From an uncultured bacterium (lineage in GTDB: Bacteria; Elusimicrobiota; Elusimicrobia; Elusimicrobiales; Elusimicrobiaceae), in contig CASFFX010000006.1 of NCBI GenBank assembly GCA_949294085.1, forward strand, positions 166,256-230,255: a DNA stretch of 64,000 bases, in the 5' to 3' direction. Under the pieces are notes generated by a model. That model was not told the DNA's origin. It ran no database searches and worked only from the letters and a program-made list of their open reading frames with translations. This document shows positions 1 to 8,588 of this stretch, piece after piece (the stretch's first letter is position 1; every line of letters starts with the position of its first letter). Both the position numbers and the translations under genes were made by a program.

Positions 1-1401
1 CTTGCCGAAAAAGACAAAGACCCGCTTCGCGCTTGGCAGTATTATTCCACGCTTTACAGCCTGGACCCGGACAATAAAACCCTGGCCAAAAAAATAGACA
101 AATACGCCAAAAAACTGGGCGACAAAAGCATAGACTATTTATTTTACCTGCGTTTGGAACAGCCCATCGTGCACGAAATGGTTTCCACCCCGTCGGAAAA
201 AGTGAAAATGGCCCTGTACGCCAACCGCGAGCAGGTGCCGCAGGTGCTGCAGTCTTTGTCGCTGATGCCTTCCGGCACGATGCGCGTGGACGACGAAAAA
301 CTGGGCACGGTGCTGCGTTCGCCTTCGTATATAGAAAAGCACATCGTTTTTAACCCCGAAACGGGCGGCGTGGATTTTACCAACGACAAAGGCCATGTGG
401 AATTTTCGGCCAAGCGTCCGTTTACCGTCTCGCTGGAAAACGCCAACAAAACGCTGTTGGTGCGCAATCCGCGGGCGGCCAATATTTTCGCGGCCGATTT
501 GAGCGACAAAGAGCTCAAAGGCGCGCTGATTGTGATTCCAACCCCGCAGGGGATTAAGCTGGTCAACGAAGTGTATGCCGAGGATTTGATTCCCGCCCTG
601 CTGGCTACCCAAGTGCAGGACATTACGCACGACTCCGCCCTGGAGGCGCTGGCGGTGGTGTTCCGCTCGGCCCTGCTGGCTGCGGTAACCGACCGACAAG
701 ACCAGCCGTACCACATTACGGATAACGACGAACATTTCAAATTCAAAGGAATCAACCTGATTTTTAAGAAGCTTTTGGACGCGTCTAAAGAATCTTCCAA
801 AATCCGCCTGACCGAAGCCCAAGCCGGCGCCTATGCCAACTGCGGCGTGCTGACGGCGGATTCGTTGGAAAATACCGCGCACAAACCGGGTTATGTATTC
901 TCGCCCGCCAACGTAAGCAAATACATCCTTTCCAATCCGCCGGCGGATTTGTACTCCCGCCCGCAGGACCCGACCCGCTGGGCCGGCATTAAGTGGATTT
1001 ATCTGTACGATGGGAAAGAGATAGAGGACCGCATCGCCTACAAACAAGACATCGGCAAACTGCGTGCCATTATGCCCACTTCGTTCACGCCGCAGGGGCG
1101 CATTTTGTCCATACGGTTTGAAGGCAGCAAAGGTTCGTACGAAGCCAAAACCCCGCAGGAGGCCGCGTTTATTTTAAGCGCGGGCACAATGCGCTCCAAC
1201 CTGTTTGATATCGTGCCTTTGTACAAAGGGAAAAATATCAAAAGCGTCTTGGTGCGCGGGTATGACACGGGGCTGGGCTACGGGCTTTGCCTGCAGGGGG
1301 CGGACGGTTTGGCCAAGAAGGGGGCGGACTATATGGCTATTATCAAGTATTATTTCCCGCAAGCCCGCATCCTCAATACTACCACAGGAACGATTAACTA
1401 A
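1..1401 (+). CDS. SpoIID/LytB-domain protein (5' truncated by window edge)
   Basis: The frame is open from the first base, so the true start lies upstream; 466 codons are visible. The first 50 residues look like a TPR-type helical repeat. The C-terminal ~150 residues carry a SpoIID-like core: a segment on sequence-dependent polysaccharide processing around residues 360-400, then the glycine-rich stretch GYDTGLGYGLCLQGADGLAK and the ending YYFPQARI, which match the usual GHGVGMSQ...G...YYPG pattern of SpoIID/amidase-enhancer proteins. The family acts on cell-wall glycan or stimulates amidases. The stop codon abuts the start of the next gene, so both are probably co-transcribed. The glutamate/catalytic details of SpoIID are not clear here, so activity is inferred only from the family. 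Confidence 0.7.
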   Translation, partial: LAEKDKDPLRAWQYYSTLYSLDPDNKTLAKKIDKYAKKLGDKSIDYLFYLRLEQPIVHEMVSTPSEKVKMALYANREQVPQVLQSLSLMPSGTMRVDDEKLGTVLRSPSYIEKHIVFNPETGGVDFTNDKGHVEFSAKRPFTVSLENANKTLLVRNPRAANIFAADLSDKELKGALIVIPTPQGIKLVNEVYAEDLIPALLATQVQDITHDSALEALAVVFRSALLAAVTDRQDQPYHITDNDEHFKFKGINLIFKKLLDASKESSKIRLTEAQAGAYANCGVLTADSLENTAHKPGYVFSPANVSKYILSNPPADLYSRPQDPTRWAGIKWIYLYDGKEIEDRIAYKQDIGKLRAIMPTSFTPQGRILSIRFEGSKGSYEAKTPQEAAFILSAGTMRSNLFDIVPLYKGKNIKSVLVRGYDTGLGYGLCLQGADGLAKKGADYMAIIKYYFPQARILNTTTGTIN

Positions 1402-2634
1402 ATGGAAAAGACAAAAATACTTTATTTCATTACCCGTATGGATCAGGGCGGCGCGCAAGCCAGCGTGCTGATGACGATAAAGACCATCAACAAACAGCAG
1501 TTTGAAACCTACCTGGCCACCGGCCCCGGCGGCCGCTTGGACGGACGGCTGAAAAACGATTCGCGCAACGTGTTTTTTATTTCCGCTTTGCGCCATGATA
1601 TTCGCCCGAAATATTTCTTTCACGATTTGGTGGCCCTGGTGCAAATGGGCCGCGTGCTGCGCCGCGTCAAGCCCGATATCGTGCATACCAACGCTCCCAA
1701 AGCCGGGGTGCTGGGGCGCCTGGCGGCGCGGATTTTTTGGCGCAAGGCCAAAGTGGTGCACACGTTCCACGGGCTGGGATTTGCCAAAGAACACGGCGAA
1801 AAACAATTCAAATTTTTTGTGGCGGTGGAAAAGTTCTGCGCCAAATTTACCGATGTGCTGGTGTTTGTTTCCCGCCGCAACGCGGCCGAAGCCAAACAGC
1901 TGGGCATTGGCAAAGGCGTCCGTACGGAGCTGATTCGCGCGGGGGTCAATTTCAATCCCATTTTACCGCTTAAGTTTGACCCCGTTGCCAAGAAAGCTTC
2001 CCTGAAAATTCCGGCCAACGCCAAAGTGGTGCTGGCTTTGGCCAATTTCAAACCGCTTAAGAACCCAATTCACTTTGTGCTGGCGGCCTACAAGGTGCTG
2101 AGCCAAATGAAAAACGTGTATTTCATTTTCACGGGGGAAGGCCCGCTGAAGGAAACGGCGGAAAACCTGGCTAAAAATTTGAGCATTGAAAAACAGGTCC
2201 TCTTCCCGGGGTGGCGCAATGACCCGCTGGAATTGTTGGCCATCAGCGATGTATATGCCAGCGTTTCGCTGCGGGAAGGGCTGCCGATGTCGCTTTTGGA
2301 AGCGATGTCTATGCGGGTGCCGGCCGTGTGTTATGACGTGGACGGCATTGGCGAAGTGGTAACCAACAACAAAACGGGCTTTTTGGTGGCGCCCAACGAC
2401 ATTAATACGTTTGCCGATAAATTAAAAGTGCTGCTGCGCCACACGGCGCTGCGGGAACGGTTTGAAGCCGCCATAGACCACCGCGATTTTTCGGAATTTA
2501 CGGCGTCCACCATGGTCAAAAAACAGGAACGCCTGTACAGAAGCTTGGTGCCGCCCACCAAAAAGAACGGCGGGAAAAGACGCTTTTTTAGAAGACGCAG
2601 ACATTTCAAAAAATTTAACCCTGGAGAAAAATAA
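1402..2634 (+). CDS. GT4-family glycosyltransferase (GT-B fold)
   Basis: A 410-residue GT-B glycosyltransferase. The N-terminal domain begins with ITRMDQGGAQAS, the usual glycine-rich acceptor-side loop of GT4 enzymes, followed by HTNAPKAGVLGRLAAR. The C-terminal domain has the nucleotide-sugar binding pattern EGLPMSLLEAM, an EX7E motif, followed by PAVCYDVDGIGEVV. It starts directly after the preceding stop and overlaps the next gene by one base (TAATG), so it is translationally coupled. The C-terminus is very basic (KKNGGKRRFFRRRRHFKK), which may aid binding to the acidic membrane face. A role in envelope polysaccharide or glycolipid synthesis is inferred; the sugar is unknown. Confidence 0.85.
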   Translation: MEKTKILYFITRMDQGGAQASVLMTIKTINKQQFETYLATGPGGRLDGRLKNDSRNVFFISALRHDIRPKYFFHDLVALVQMGRVLRRVKPDIVHTNAPKAGVLGRLAARIFWRKAKVVHTFHGLGFAKEHGEKQFKFFVAVEKFCAKFTDVLVFVSRRNAAEAKQLGIGKGVRTELIRAGVNFNPILPLKFDPVAKKASLKIPANAKVVLALANFKPLKNPIHFVLAAYKVLSQMKNVYFIFTGEGPLKETAENLAKNLSIEKQVLFPGWRNDPLELLAISDVYASVSLREGLPMSLLEAMSMRVPAVCYDVDGIGEVVTNNKTGFLVAPNDINTFADKLKVLLRHTALRERFEAAIDHRDFSEFTASTMVKKQERLYRSLVPPTKKNGGKRRFFRRRRHFKKFNPGEK

Positions 2635-3869
2635 TGGATTACGCGATTAACGAAATGGAGCAGGAAGTCCTAAACGCGACGCGGGAATTTGCCCAAAAAA
2701 AGCTCAAACCGCTGCGCGCGGAAATGGACGCCAAAGAACAATTTTCCAAAGAGATGTTGGAAGAATACCGCAAATCCGGCATGATGGGCCTGTGGCTGCC
2801 CGAAGAATACGGCGGCTTGGGCGGGGGGATTACCTGCCTGGCTATGGCTTTTGAAGAACTTTCCCGCGTGTGTGCGGGCTTGGCGCTTACGCCCGGCACG
2901 AGTGCGCTGGGGGGAATCCCGATGTTTTTGGCGGCCACGAAGGAACAGCGCGAACGCTGGTGCCCCGATTTGGCCAGCGGCAAAAAGCTGTGGGCCTTTG
3001 CCTTAACGGAGCCCGAAGCCGGGTCGGACGCGACCTCCCTCAAAACGACCGCCATTAAAGACGGCGATTTTTACGTGGTAAACGGTACGAAACATTTTAT
3101 TTCTACCGGCAAGGAATCCGATTTCTACACCGTGGCCGTCAACACCAATCCGGCCCGCGGTGCGCGCGGCATTTCGCTGTTGGTAATTGAAAAAGGAACG
3201 CCCGGTTTTTCCTTTGGCAAAAAGGAAGAAAAAATGGGGATTCGCTCCAACCCGACGTATGAATTGATTTTTGAAAACGTCCGCGTACCGAAGGAAAATC
3301 TGCTCGGCAGTGAGGGGCGCGGGCTGTTGTATTTGCAGGAAACCCTGGATTATTCCCGCCCCGGCGTGGCGGCCCAGGCCGTGGGGATTGCGCAAGGCGC
3401 GCTGGACGAGACGATTCCCTACCTGCGCACGCGCAAACAGTTTGGCCAGCCGATTATTACGTTCCAGGCGCTGGGGCACAAAGTGGCCGAATTGGCCGCC
3501 AAGACGGAAGCCGGCCGCGCGCTGGTGTACAGCCTCACGCACCGCATGGACCTGGAGTACCTGCCCGCGGTCAAAAACGCGCTGGCCAACGGTACCACCG
3601 TGCATGACGAGCTGAAAAAACTCAAAGGCCAACGCTGGACCAAGTACAGCGCCGAAGCCAAGCTGTTCTGCTCCAATGTGGCGATGGAAGTGGCCGACGA
3701 GTGCGTTACGCTGTGCGGCGGGATTGCCTATATGCGCGATTTCCCGCTGGAAAAATACATGCGGGATGCCAAAATCACCCAGATTTACGAAGGAACCGTG
3801 CATATTCAAAAGAACGAAATCATCACGGCTCTTATCAAAGAATACGCCGCAAAAGGCGACGAGGAGTAA
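2634..3869 (+). CDS. Acyl-CoA dehydrogenase (butyryl-CoA dehydrogenase type)
   Basis: A 411-residue FAD flavoprotein with the full ACAD layout: helical N-terminal domain, middle beta domain with ALTEPEAGSDATSLKTTA (FAD/substrate loop), and C-terminal helical domain. The catalytic-base region IYEGTVHIQ keeps the conserved Glu of short-chain ACADs. An insertion of about 30 residues lies near residues 305-335. It is followed directly by etfB and etfA, so electrons from the enzyme go to, or come from, ETF. In anaerobes this trio often runs butyryl- or enoyl-CoA reduction, possibly by electron bifurcation; the direction cannot be told from the sequence. Start ATG overlaps the upstream TAA and follows a GGAGA ribosome site. 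Confidence 0.9.
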   Translation: MDYAINEMEQEVLNATREFAQKKLKPLRAEMDAKEQFSKEMLEEYRKSGMMGLWLPEEYGGLGGGITCLAMAFEELSRVCAGLALTPGTSALGGIPMFLAATKEQRERWCPDLASGKKLWAFALTEPEAGSDATSLKTTAIKDGDFYVVNGTKHFISTGKESDFYTVAVNTNPARGARGISLLVIEKGTPGFSFGKKEEKMGIRSNPTYELIFENVRVPKENLLGSEGRGLLYLQETLDYSRPGVAAQAVGIAQGALDETIPYLRTRKQFGQPIITFQALGHKVAELAAKTEAGRALVYSLTHRMDLEYLPAVKNALANGTTVHDELKKLKGQRWTKYSAEAKLFCSNVAMEVADECVTLCGGIAYMRDFPLEKYMRDAKITQIYEGTVHIQKNEIITALIKEYAAKGDEE

Positions 3870-3874
3870 TTTTT

Positions 3875-4672
3875 ATGCATATTGTAGCTTGCGTGAAGCA
3901 AACCCCCAAATCGGATAATGTGAAGATAGACCCCGCCACCGGCTGTCTGATTCGCTCCGGTGCGGCGAGTGCCATGAACCCTTTTGACGAATACGCCCTG
4001 GAAGAAGCCGTTACGCTCAAGGAACAGCAAGGCGGTACGGTGTCTGTAATTACCATGGGCCCGCCGCAGGCCGAAGCCGTCCTGCGCGACAGCATTGCCC
4101 GCGGGGCGGACGCCGTGTATCAATTGGGTGATATGGCGTTTGCCGGGTCGGACACTTGGTCCACCAGTTATGCGCTTTCCAAGGGGATTGAAAAAATCAA
4201 TTCTATTTGCCCCGTGGATTTAATCATCTGCGGCAAGCAGACCAACGACAGCGACACCGGCCACATCGGTCCGCAAATTTCCGCTTGGCTGAAAATGCCC
4301 AATGCGGCATTTGTGAAGAAAGTGGTGGAAGTGAAGGAAAAATCCATCGTGGTGGAACGCCTGACCGAGGACGGAAGCGAAGTGCTGGAACTGCCGTTTC
4401 CGTGCGTGATTTCGGTGGTAAAGGAAATTAACAGCCCGCGCGTGCGCAGCGTAAAAGGCCGCATGGCGGCCAAGCGCGCCGTGGTAACCAAATGGACCGC
4501 CGACGATATCGGCGCGGACAAAACCATGCTGGGCGTGAAAAATTGCCCCACGCACGTGGTCAAATCCTTCGTGCCCAAACGCGAAGTGTGCGCCGTAGCC
4601 GTAGAAGGCGCCAACGGCAAAGAAAAAGCCGCCAATTTGGTGCGTCTGTTAAAAGACGGCAAATACATTTAA
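3875..4672 (+). CDS. etfB: Electron transfer flavoprotein subunit beta
   Basis: A 265-residue EtfB. It opens with MHIVACVKQTPKSDNVKIDP, the typical beta-subunit N-terminus, and has DLIICGKQTNDSDTGHIGPQ, the AMP/FAD-binding loop of the family. The start at 3875 was chosen because an in-frame upstream extension has no homology and would run into the ACAD gene; GAGGAG lies 9 nt upstream. The gene lies 5 nt after the ACAD stop and 10 nt before etfA, forming a three-gene operon. It pairs with EtfA to carry electrons between the ACAD flavin and other redox partners. Confidence 0.93.
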   Translation: MHIVACVKQTPKSDNVKIDPATGCLIRSGAASAMNPFDEYALEEAVTLKEQQGGTVSVITMGPPQAEAVLRDSIARGADAVYQLGDMAFAGSDTWSTSYALSKGIEKINSICPVDLIICGKQTNDSDTGHIGPQISAWLKMPNAAFVKKVVEVKEKSIVVERLTEDGSEVLELPFPCVISVVKEINSPRVRSVKGRMAAKRAVVTKWTADDIGADKTMLGVKNCPTHVVKSFVPKREVCAVAVEGANGKEKAANLVRLLKDGKYI

Positions 4673-4682
4673 GGATAGAGAA

Positions 4683-5669
4683 ATGAAAGATTGTAAAAAC
4701 GTTTGGATCTTCGCCGAGGTACAGCGCGGCAAATTAAGCCCCACTGCCTTGGAACTTTTAACCGCAGGCCGCCGGCTGGCCGACGATTTGGGCGAGAAGC
4801 TCTGCGCCGTATTGCTGGGTTATCAGGTAAAACAGTTTGCCAAAGATTTGTTTGAACACGGGGCGGACGTGGTGTACGTGTGCGACGATAAAGCCCTGGA
4901 AAACTATTTGGACGACGTGTACGCCAAAGTGCTGGCGGATATGGTGGCGGAGTATAAGCCCAATAAATTTTTGCTTCCGGCCACCAACTTGGGCCGCTCG
5001 CTCTCGGCCAAGACGGCCATTTTTGTCGGCACGGGGCTGACGGCCGACGCCACGGAAGTCATCATTAACAAAGAGGACGGCCAGCTGCATGCCACGCGCC
5101 CGACCTTTGGCGGCAACCTGATGGCCACCATCACCTGCACGCACACGCGGCCGGAGATGTGCTCCCTGCGGCCGATGTCGTACGAAAAAGCGCCCTTGCA
5201 GGCGGGACGGAGCAGGGAAACGGTCCAATTTCCGTTCAACCCGGCCAAACACACCACGCTGGCGAAATTTTTGGAATTTATCAAAAGCAAAGGCGACGGG
5301 ATGGACCTGTCGGAAGCGGAAATTATCGTGGCCGGCGGGCGCGGCGTGGGCAAGGCGGAAGGATTTGCCCTGCTGCACAAATTGGCCGACCGCTTGGGCG
5401 GTGCGGTGGCGGCGTCCCGCGCGCCGGTGGACAGCGGGTGGATTGACTACCGCTACCAAATCGGCCTGACGGGCCGCACCGTAAAACCGAAATTGTATAT
5501 CGCGTGCGGTATTTCGGGCCAAATCCAGCATATGGCCGGTATGAGCGGCTCCGACGTGATTGTAGCCATTAACAAGGACCCGGAAGCCCCCATGATGAAA
5601 GTGGCCAACTATGCCGTGCAGGGCGACTTGTACGACGTAATTCCCGCTATGCTGGAAGCGCTGAAATAA
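4683..5669 (+). CDS. etfA: Electron transfer flavoprotein subunit alpha
   Basis: A 328-residue EtfA. The N-terminal half is the adenine-nucleotide alpha-hydrolase-like domain; the C-terminal FAD domain carries [44 protein letters not shown] and [10 protein letters not shown], all canonical for the alpha subunit. Length is normal for the family and no domain is missing. It is the last gene of the ACAD-etfBA operon; a strong terminator follows at 5688-5719. The FAD domain resembles that of bifurcating ETFs in general layout, but discriminating residues could not be assessed by eye. Confidence 0.93.
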   Translation: MKDCKNVWIFAEVQRGKLSPTALELLTAGRRLADDLGEKLCAVLLGYQVKQFAKDLFEHGADVVYVCDDKALENYLDDVYAKVLADMVAEYKPNKFLLPATNLGRSLSAKTAIFVGTGLTADATEVIINKEDGQLHATRPTFGGNLMATITCTHTRPEMCSLRPMSYEKAPLQAGRSRETVQFPFNPAKHTTLAKFLEFIKSKGDGMDLSEAEIIVAGGRGVGKAEGFALLHKLADRLGGAVAASRAPVDSGWIDYRYQIGLTGRTVKPKLYIACGISGQIQHMAGMSGSDVIVAINKDPEAPMMKVANYAVQGDLYDVIPAMLEALK

Positions 5670-5687
5670 TCTGGCATATATAAAAGG

Positions 5688-5719
5688 GCGGACAAGCAAA
5701 AGCTTGTCCGCTTTTTTTT
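5688..5719 (+). terminator. Rho-independent terminator after etfA
   Basis: Perfect 10-bp stem GCGGACAAGC/GCTTGTCCGC with an AAAA loop and an 8-T tract. The T tract runs directly into the -10 box of the next gene. Confidence 0.93.
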
Positions 5720-5721
5720 GG

Positions 5722-5727
5722 TACAAT
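5722..5727 (+). promoter_or_regulatory. -10 box of a probably leaderless prepilin gene
   Basis: TACAAT lies 6 nt before the ATG at 5734 with no Shine-Dalgarno between. No good -35 is visible at 16-18 bp; TTGTCC from the terminator stem is only 12 bp away, with the T tract in between. Confidence 0.6.
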
Positions 5728-5733
5728 TTTGGT

Positions 5734-6207
5734 ATGAACCAAAACACACAAACCCTCTTTCCGGCAGGGACAAAGACCGGATTTACGCTGATTGAGCTTT
5801 TGGTGGTGGTGTTAATTATTGGCATACTGGCGGCGGTGGCGCTGCCGCAGTATGAAAAAGCGGTTATGAAGGCACGGGCCACAGAAGGTTTTACGATTCT
5901 AAAGGCCTTGGAGAAAGCCCAAGAAGAGTATTATTTGGCTAACGGAAGCTATGTTGATTTGACGGATGTGGATAATTTGGATTCTTTAACGCTGGATGTT
6001 TCCAAGCAGAAAGGGCACTTGCATTGTGGTACCACCTATTGCCAATACCGAGCTGGAAATGATGGGTTGGCCTTGGAATTGAGTTGGCCTTCCAAAAAGA
6101 TGTATTGCCTCGCGCCTACGGGGACCAAAGCCGTGCAGGCGTGTGCTACCTTTCGTGGCCAAAAAATGTATGACAAAGGTGGTTTTTCCTATTATACGGT
6201 TCCCTAG
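5734..6207 (+). CDS. Type IV prepilin-like protein (orphan pilin)
   Basis: A 157-residue prepilin. A 16-residue leader ending in G precedes FTLIELL, with Glu at +5, then the hydrophobic assembly helix [21 protein letters not shown]. The globular part has a pair of cysteines near HCGTTYCQY and another pair near the end (CLAP, CATF), suggesting disulfide loops. The prepilin peptidase would cut after KTG. The start at 5734 was chosen because upstream in-frame codons lie within the terminator. A 44-nt block (5821-5864) is identical to the pilin at 51426. It stands alone, flanked by terminators, far from the main pilus locus. Confidence 0.9.
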   Translation: MNQNTQTLFPAGTKTGFTLIELLVVVLIIGILAAVALPQYEKAVMKARATEGFTILKALEKAQEEYYLANGSYVDLTDVDNLDSLTLDVSKQKGHLHCGTTYCQYRAGNDGLALELSWPSKKMYCLAPTGTKAVQACATFRGQKMYDKGGFSYYTVP

Positions 6208-6227
6208 TGAAAATTTGATAGTAATAC

Positions 6228-6263
6228 AAAACCCCGTTTCTAAAAACGGGGTTTATTTTTTTG
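6228..6263 (+). terminator. Terminator after orphan pilin
   Basis: Inverted repeat AAACCCCGTTT/AAACGGGGTTT with a short loop, followed by ATTTTTTT. Confidence 0.85.
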
Positions 6264-6305
6264 ATGCAATTTCCGTCTGGATGAAAGCTGGAAACATTAT
6301 TGCCA

Positions 6306-6330
6306 AACACCCCGGAATTTCCGGGGTGTT
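6306..6330. terminator. Hairpin between convergent pilin genes
   Basis: Perfect 10-bp stem AACACCCCGG/CCGGGGTGTT with loop AATTT. Neither side has a long T tract, but it lies just beyond the stop of the minus-strand prepilin and probably ends that unit. Confidence 0.6.
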
Positions 6331-6362
6331 TTGCAAAAGGAATCTTACCGGCCAGCAAGGGA

Positions 6363-6821
6363 TTAGCGTATCAGATAGGCTTCTTCGCCGTCTAATTCCA
6401 CCGGGGAATCTTCGCCCGATTGGCTTTGGCAAAAATCTTTCCCGGCGTTGTTTACGCCAATGCAGGCCAGGCGCATAAAGTTGTCCGTCGTGGTCAGTTT
6501 ATAAGCGATGTGGGGGGAAGCGTCGGTTTGCGTGAACAAAATTTCCCAGCAGGGTTTGCTGGCGTCTGCCCCGGGGCGGCAAATCACTTGGCCCGTAAAA
6601 TCTTTGAGCTTTGCTTTTTGCAGACTGGCCGTCATCCGGTCGGCTTGGGACTGGGTCATAAATCGGCCGGTGGCAAAGTTTTTCTGCCGGCCCCACAGCA
6701 GCACCACCTCCGTCATCCGGGCGCTTTCCACCGCGTTGAAATAGGACGGCACGGCAATCGCCGCCAAAATGCCGATAATCAGTATTACGACCAAAATTTC
6801 TATCAAGGTAAATCCTTTCAT
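6363..6821 (-). CDS. Type IV prepilin-like protein
   Basis: A 152-residue prepilin with a minimal leader: MKG followed by [25 protein letters not shown], Glu at +5. The globular domain has four cysteines (VICRPG, PCWEIL, LACIGV, DFCQSQ). It ends acidic. The gene is the last of a four-gene minus-strand operon that starts with an AlbA_2 protein; it begins 10 nt after the stop of the 50-aa membrane protein and has a GAGG ribosome site. Why a pilin would sit with a SUI1 factor is unclear. It is more like a minor pilin or T2SS GspH/GspG-type pseudopilin in length, but cannot be assigned. Confidence 0.88.
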   Translation of the reverse strand: MKGFTLIEILVVILIIGILAAIAVPSYFNAVESARMTEVVLLWGRQKNFATGRFMTQSQADRMTASLQKAKLKDFTGQVICRPGADASKPCWEILFTQTDASPHIAYKLTTTDNFMRLACIGVNNAGKDFCQSQSGEDSPVELDGEEAYLIR

Positions 6822-6831
6822 ATGTAATCCT

Positions 6832-6984
6832 CTATGCTTTGGGTTTGGGGGCCAGCCAGCCGCCCAGTATCACTAACAGCAAAAGTATGGGCCACTCCTG
6901 GGACGGGCGGGACTGAAACAGCCAAATCACCCCTAGCCCGCACCCCAGCGTCGCAATCAGTAAAATGCCGGACGGTATTTTCAT
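6832..6984 (-). CDS. 50-residue membrane protein, coupled to SUI1 gene
   Basis: A short gene encoding 50 residues: Met-Lys-Ile-Pro start, then two hydrophobic stretches (SGILLIATLGCGLGVIWLF and WPILLLLVILGGWLA) joined by the polar QSRPSQE, ending in PKPKA. This is the shape of a small hairpin membrane protein. Its ATG overlaps the TGA of the SUI1 gene as ATGA, so it is translationally coupled, which is the main argument that it is real. The next gene, a prepilin, begins 10 nt after its stop. No family recognised; function unknown. Confidence 0.65.
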   Translation of the reverse strand: MKIPSGILLIATLGCGLGVIWLFQSRPSQEWPILLLLVILGGWLAPKPKA

Positions 6985-7307
6985 AAAATGCGCACCTTGT
7001 ACCCTTCTTTTTCCAGCGCGGCCGCCGCGGGCATTTTTTTATCGCCCTGCAGTTCCAGCCGTCCTTCTTTAAGCGTGCCGCCGCACCCCAGCGATTTTTT
7101 TAGCTTTTTAAGCAACGTTTCCTTCCCTTCCGGGTGCAGGGGCAGCCGCTCCACAACGGTCATCCCGCTGCCTTTGGCGTTTTTCACAAACCGCACCCGC
7201 ACGGGTTCCGTTTGCTTTTTGGCCGAGCCCAGTTGATTGCAAATGCAGGGAATATGCCTGCAATGCGGGCAGAAGGCCGGATCCGTGGAGAAGAAAATTT
7301 CGCTCAT
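6981..7307 (-). CDS. SUI1/YciH-family translation factor
   Basis: A 108-residue protein with a zinc-finger-like N-terminus (FCPHCRHIPCIC, four cysteines) and a C-terminal SUI1 domain: RVRFVKNAKGSGMTVVERL, then LKKSLGCGGTLKEGRLELQGD. The Gly-Gly-Thr motif is the core of eIF1/YciH proteins, which influence start-codon selection in initiation complexes. The start at 7307 was chosen because it makes an ATGA overlap with the upstream gene; an in-frame start 7 codons earlier would lie inside that gene. It is co-transcribed with the AlbA_2 gene and the small membrane protein. Interest comes from many leaderless genes in this window, since start selection factors may matter there; that link is only a guess. 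Confidence 0.88.
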   Translation of the reverse strand: MSEIFFSTDPAFCPHCRHIPCICNQLGSAKKQTEPVRVRFVKNAKGSGMTVVERLPLHPEGKETLLKKLKKSLGCGGTLKEGRLELQGDKKMPAAAALEKEGYKVRIL

Positions 7308-8491
7308 CAGCGGGCCTCCGTCAGGCACGTTTGGACCAGGGCTTTTATGTCCGCTTCCTGCGGCTGCAGCCCCAGGGACCAGGCGGCCTCGTGCAGAATA
7401 TTTTCCAAAATTTCGGGCAAATGCGCTTCCATTTCCGTCAGCGATAGGTTGCGGTCCATCCGCAAGTAGTCTTCCAGCACGGTGGCTTGGCTGCGGCCCA
7501 ACAGCGCGCGCAGGGCGCGGGTGTTGTTCATCTTAAAGCGGAAGTACAGCGGCCCGCCAAACGAAAGCTGGGTCAAAAATTTACGGGCCGTGAGCATAAA
7601 AAGCGTCAGATTTTGGGCCAGCTGTTCAATGCGCACGGTTTTGGCGGCGTGCCCGTTGACGATTTCTTCCTGCGTGATGATTTGCTTGCTCATCACCAGG
7701 CCGTAGGCGTTAAATTCCGTCATGCGGTATAAGCCCCGCTTGTTGGAGATGACGGCGGCCCCGTCCTGCACGGGCTGGAGCGGAAATTGCGGGTCCGCCA
7801 GGATGCCGTACGGCGCGCGGGAGCAAGCCGCGTGAATCAGCCCCGGGAGCTGTTTGTAATCCGTCAGCGGTTCCTGCGGATAGAGCGGCATGACGGACAC
7901 GGCGCATACGGTTTGCCCGTCGGACGAAAGGTTCATCGTCTTGAGGTAATTGTCAAAATGGCTTTCGGCTTTGTCGTACAAAATATGGCGGAGCCGTTCG
8001 GATTTGCGGCGGTGGTCCAGCAGCCAGGGCAGTTTTTCCGGGTGGACAATCGCTTCCGGCCGGCTGCTTTGCCCGGTGCGGATGTAGGCCCGCTTGGACT
8101 TGCCCACCAAATGCGGGGTCAAGTTGCTTTGCGGAATATTGATGACGATAAACATCCGGTCCCCGCGGTCGTTGACGCAGACGTTAATGTCCACAAAGAC
8201 AATCGGGTCTATATACACTTGGATAATGTCTTCTATGGAATTGCGGATTTTTTCGTGGTAGGGAATTCCCAAAAAAGGCGGACGGGGTTTGTCGTTCTTG
8301 TCGTCCTGCACGCCGATGATGATGGTGCCGCCCATCGCGTTGGCAAAGGAAGCGATGGTCTTGGCAAATTTTTCGTGGTTTTTGGGCAGCATGTATTTGT
8401 AGTCCAGCTGCTTGCCTTCGGGCAATTCCCGTCGGCAAAACTGCACCACGTCGTGAAAAGTAAGGTCGTTTAAGGGCTTGTCAAAAAACAT
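7307..8491 (-). CDS. AlbA_2 (Schlafen-type) domain protein
   Basis: A 394-residue protein. Residues 1-150 form an AlbA_2/Schlafen-like domain: LDYKYMLPKNHEKFAKTIASFANAMGGTIIIGVQD is the usual nucleic-acid-binding core, followed by NVCVNDRGDRMFIVINIPQS and KRAYIRTGQSS. The C-terminal half is not recognised and lacks the ATPase module of some relatives. AlbA_2 proteins are generally transcription regulators or RNA/DNA-binding nucleases. It is first in the operon with SUI1, has a GAGGTG ribosome site, and is divergent from the gene at 8589. Substrate unknown. Confidence 0.82.
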   Translation of the reverse strand: MFFDKPLNDLTFHDVVQFCRRELPEGKQLDYKYMLPKNHEKFAKTIASFANAMGGTIIIGVQDDKNDKPRPPFLGIPYHEKIRNSIEDIIQVYIDPIVFVDINVCVNDRGDRMFIVINIPQSNLTPHLVGKSKRAYIRTGQSSRPEAIVHPEKLPWLLDHRRKSERLRHILYDKAESHFDNYLKTMNLSSDGQTVCAVSVMPLYPQEPLTDYKQLPGLIHAACSRAPYGILADPQFPLQPVQDGAAVISNKRGLYRMTEFNAYGLVMSKQIITQEEIVNGHAAKTVRIEQLAQNLTLFMLTARKFLTQLSFGGPLYFRFKMNNTRALRALLGRSQATVLEDYLRMDRNLSLTEMEAHLPEILENILHEAAWSLGLQPQEADIKALVQTCLTEAR

Positions 8492-8540
8492 AGCTGCACC
8501 TCGTTTGCGGGCCGGAAGGCGTTTTGATTAATAAATTTAT

Positions 8541-8546
8541 TATAAT
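8541..8546 (+). promoter_or_regulatory. -10 box for the MgtE-N/CBS gene
   Basis: TATAAT in an AT-rich divergent spacer, predicted start near 8553, giving a leader of about 36 nt with AAGGA before the ATG at 8589. Confidence 0.5.
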
Positions 8547-8588
8547 AAAATTATGCTTCCTTAAACGGAAACTTTCAAGGACTATTTT

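Noticed and set aside
8553-8564. ATG directly after the TATAAT at 8541, as a leaderless start
   Set aside because: The frame stops after three codons; the real gene starts at 8589 with a ribosome site.
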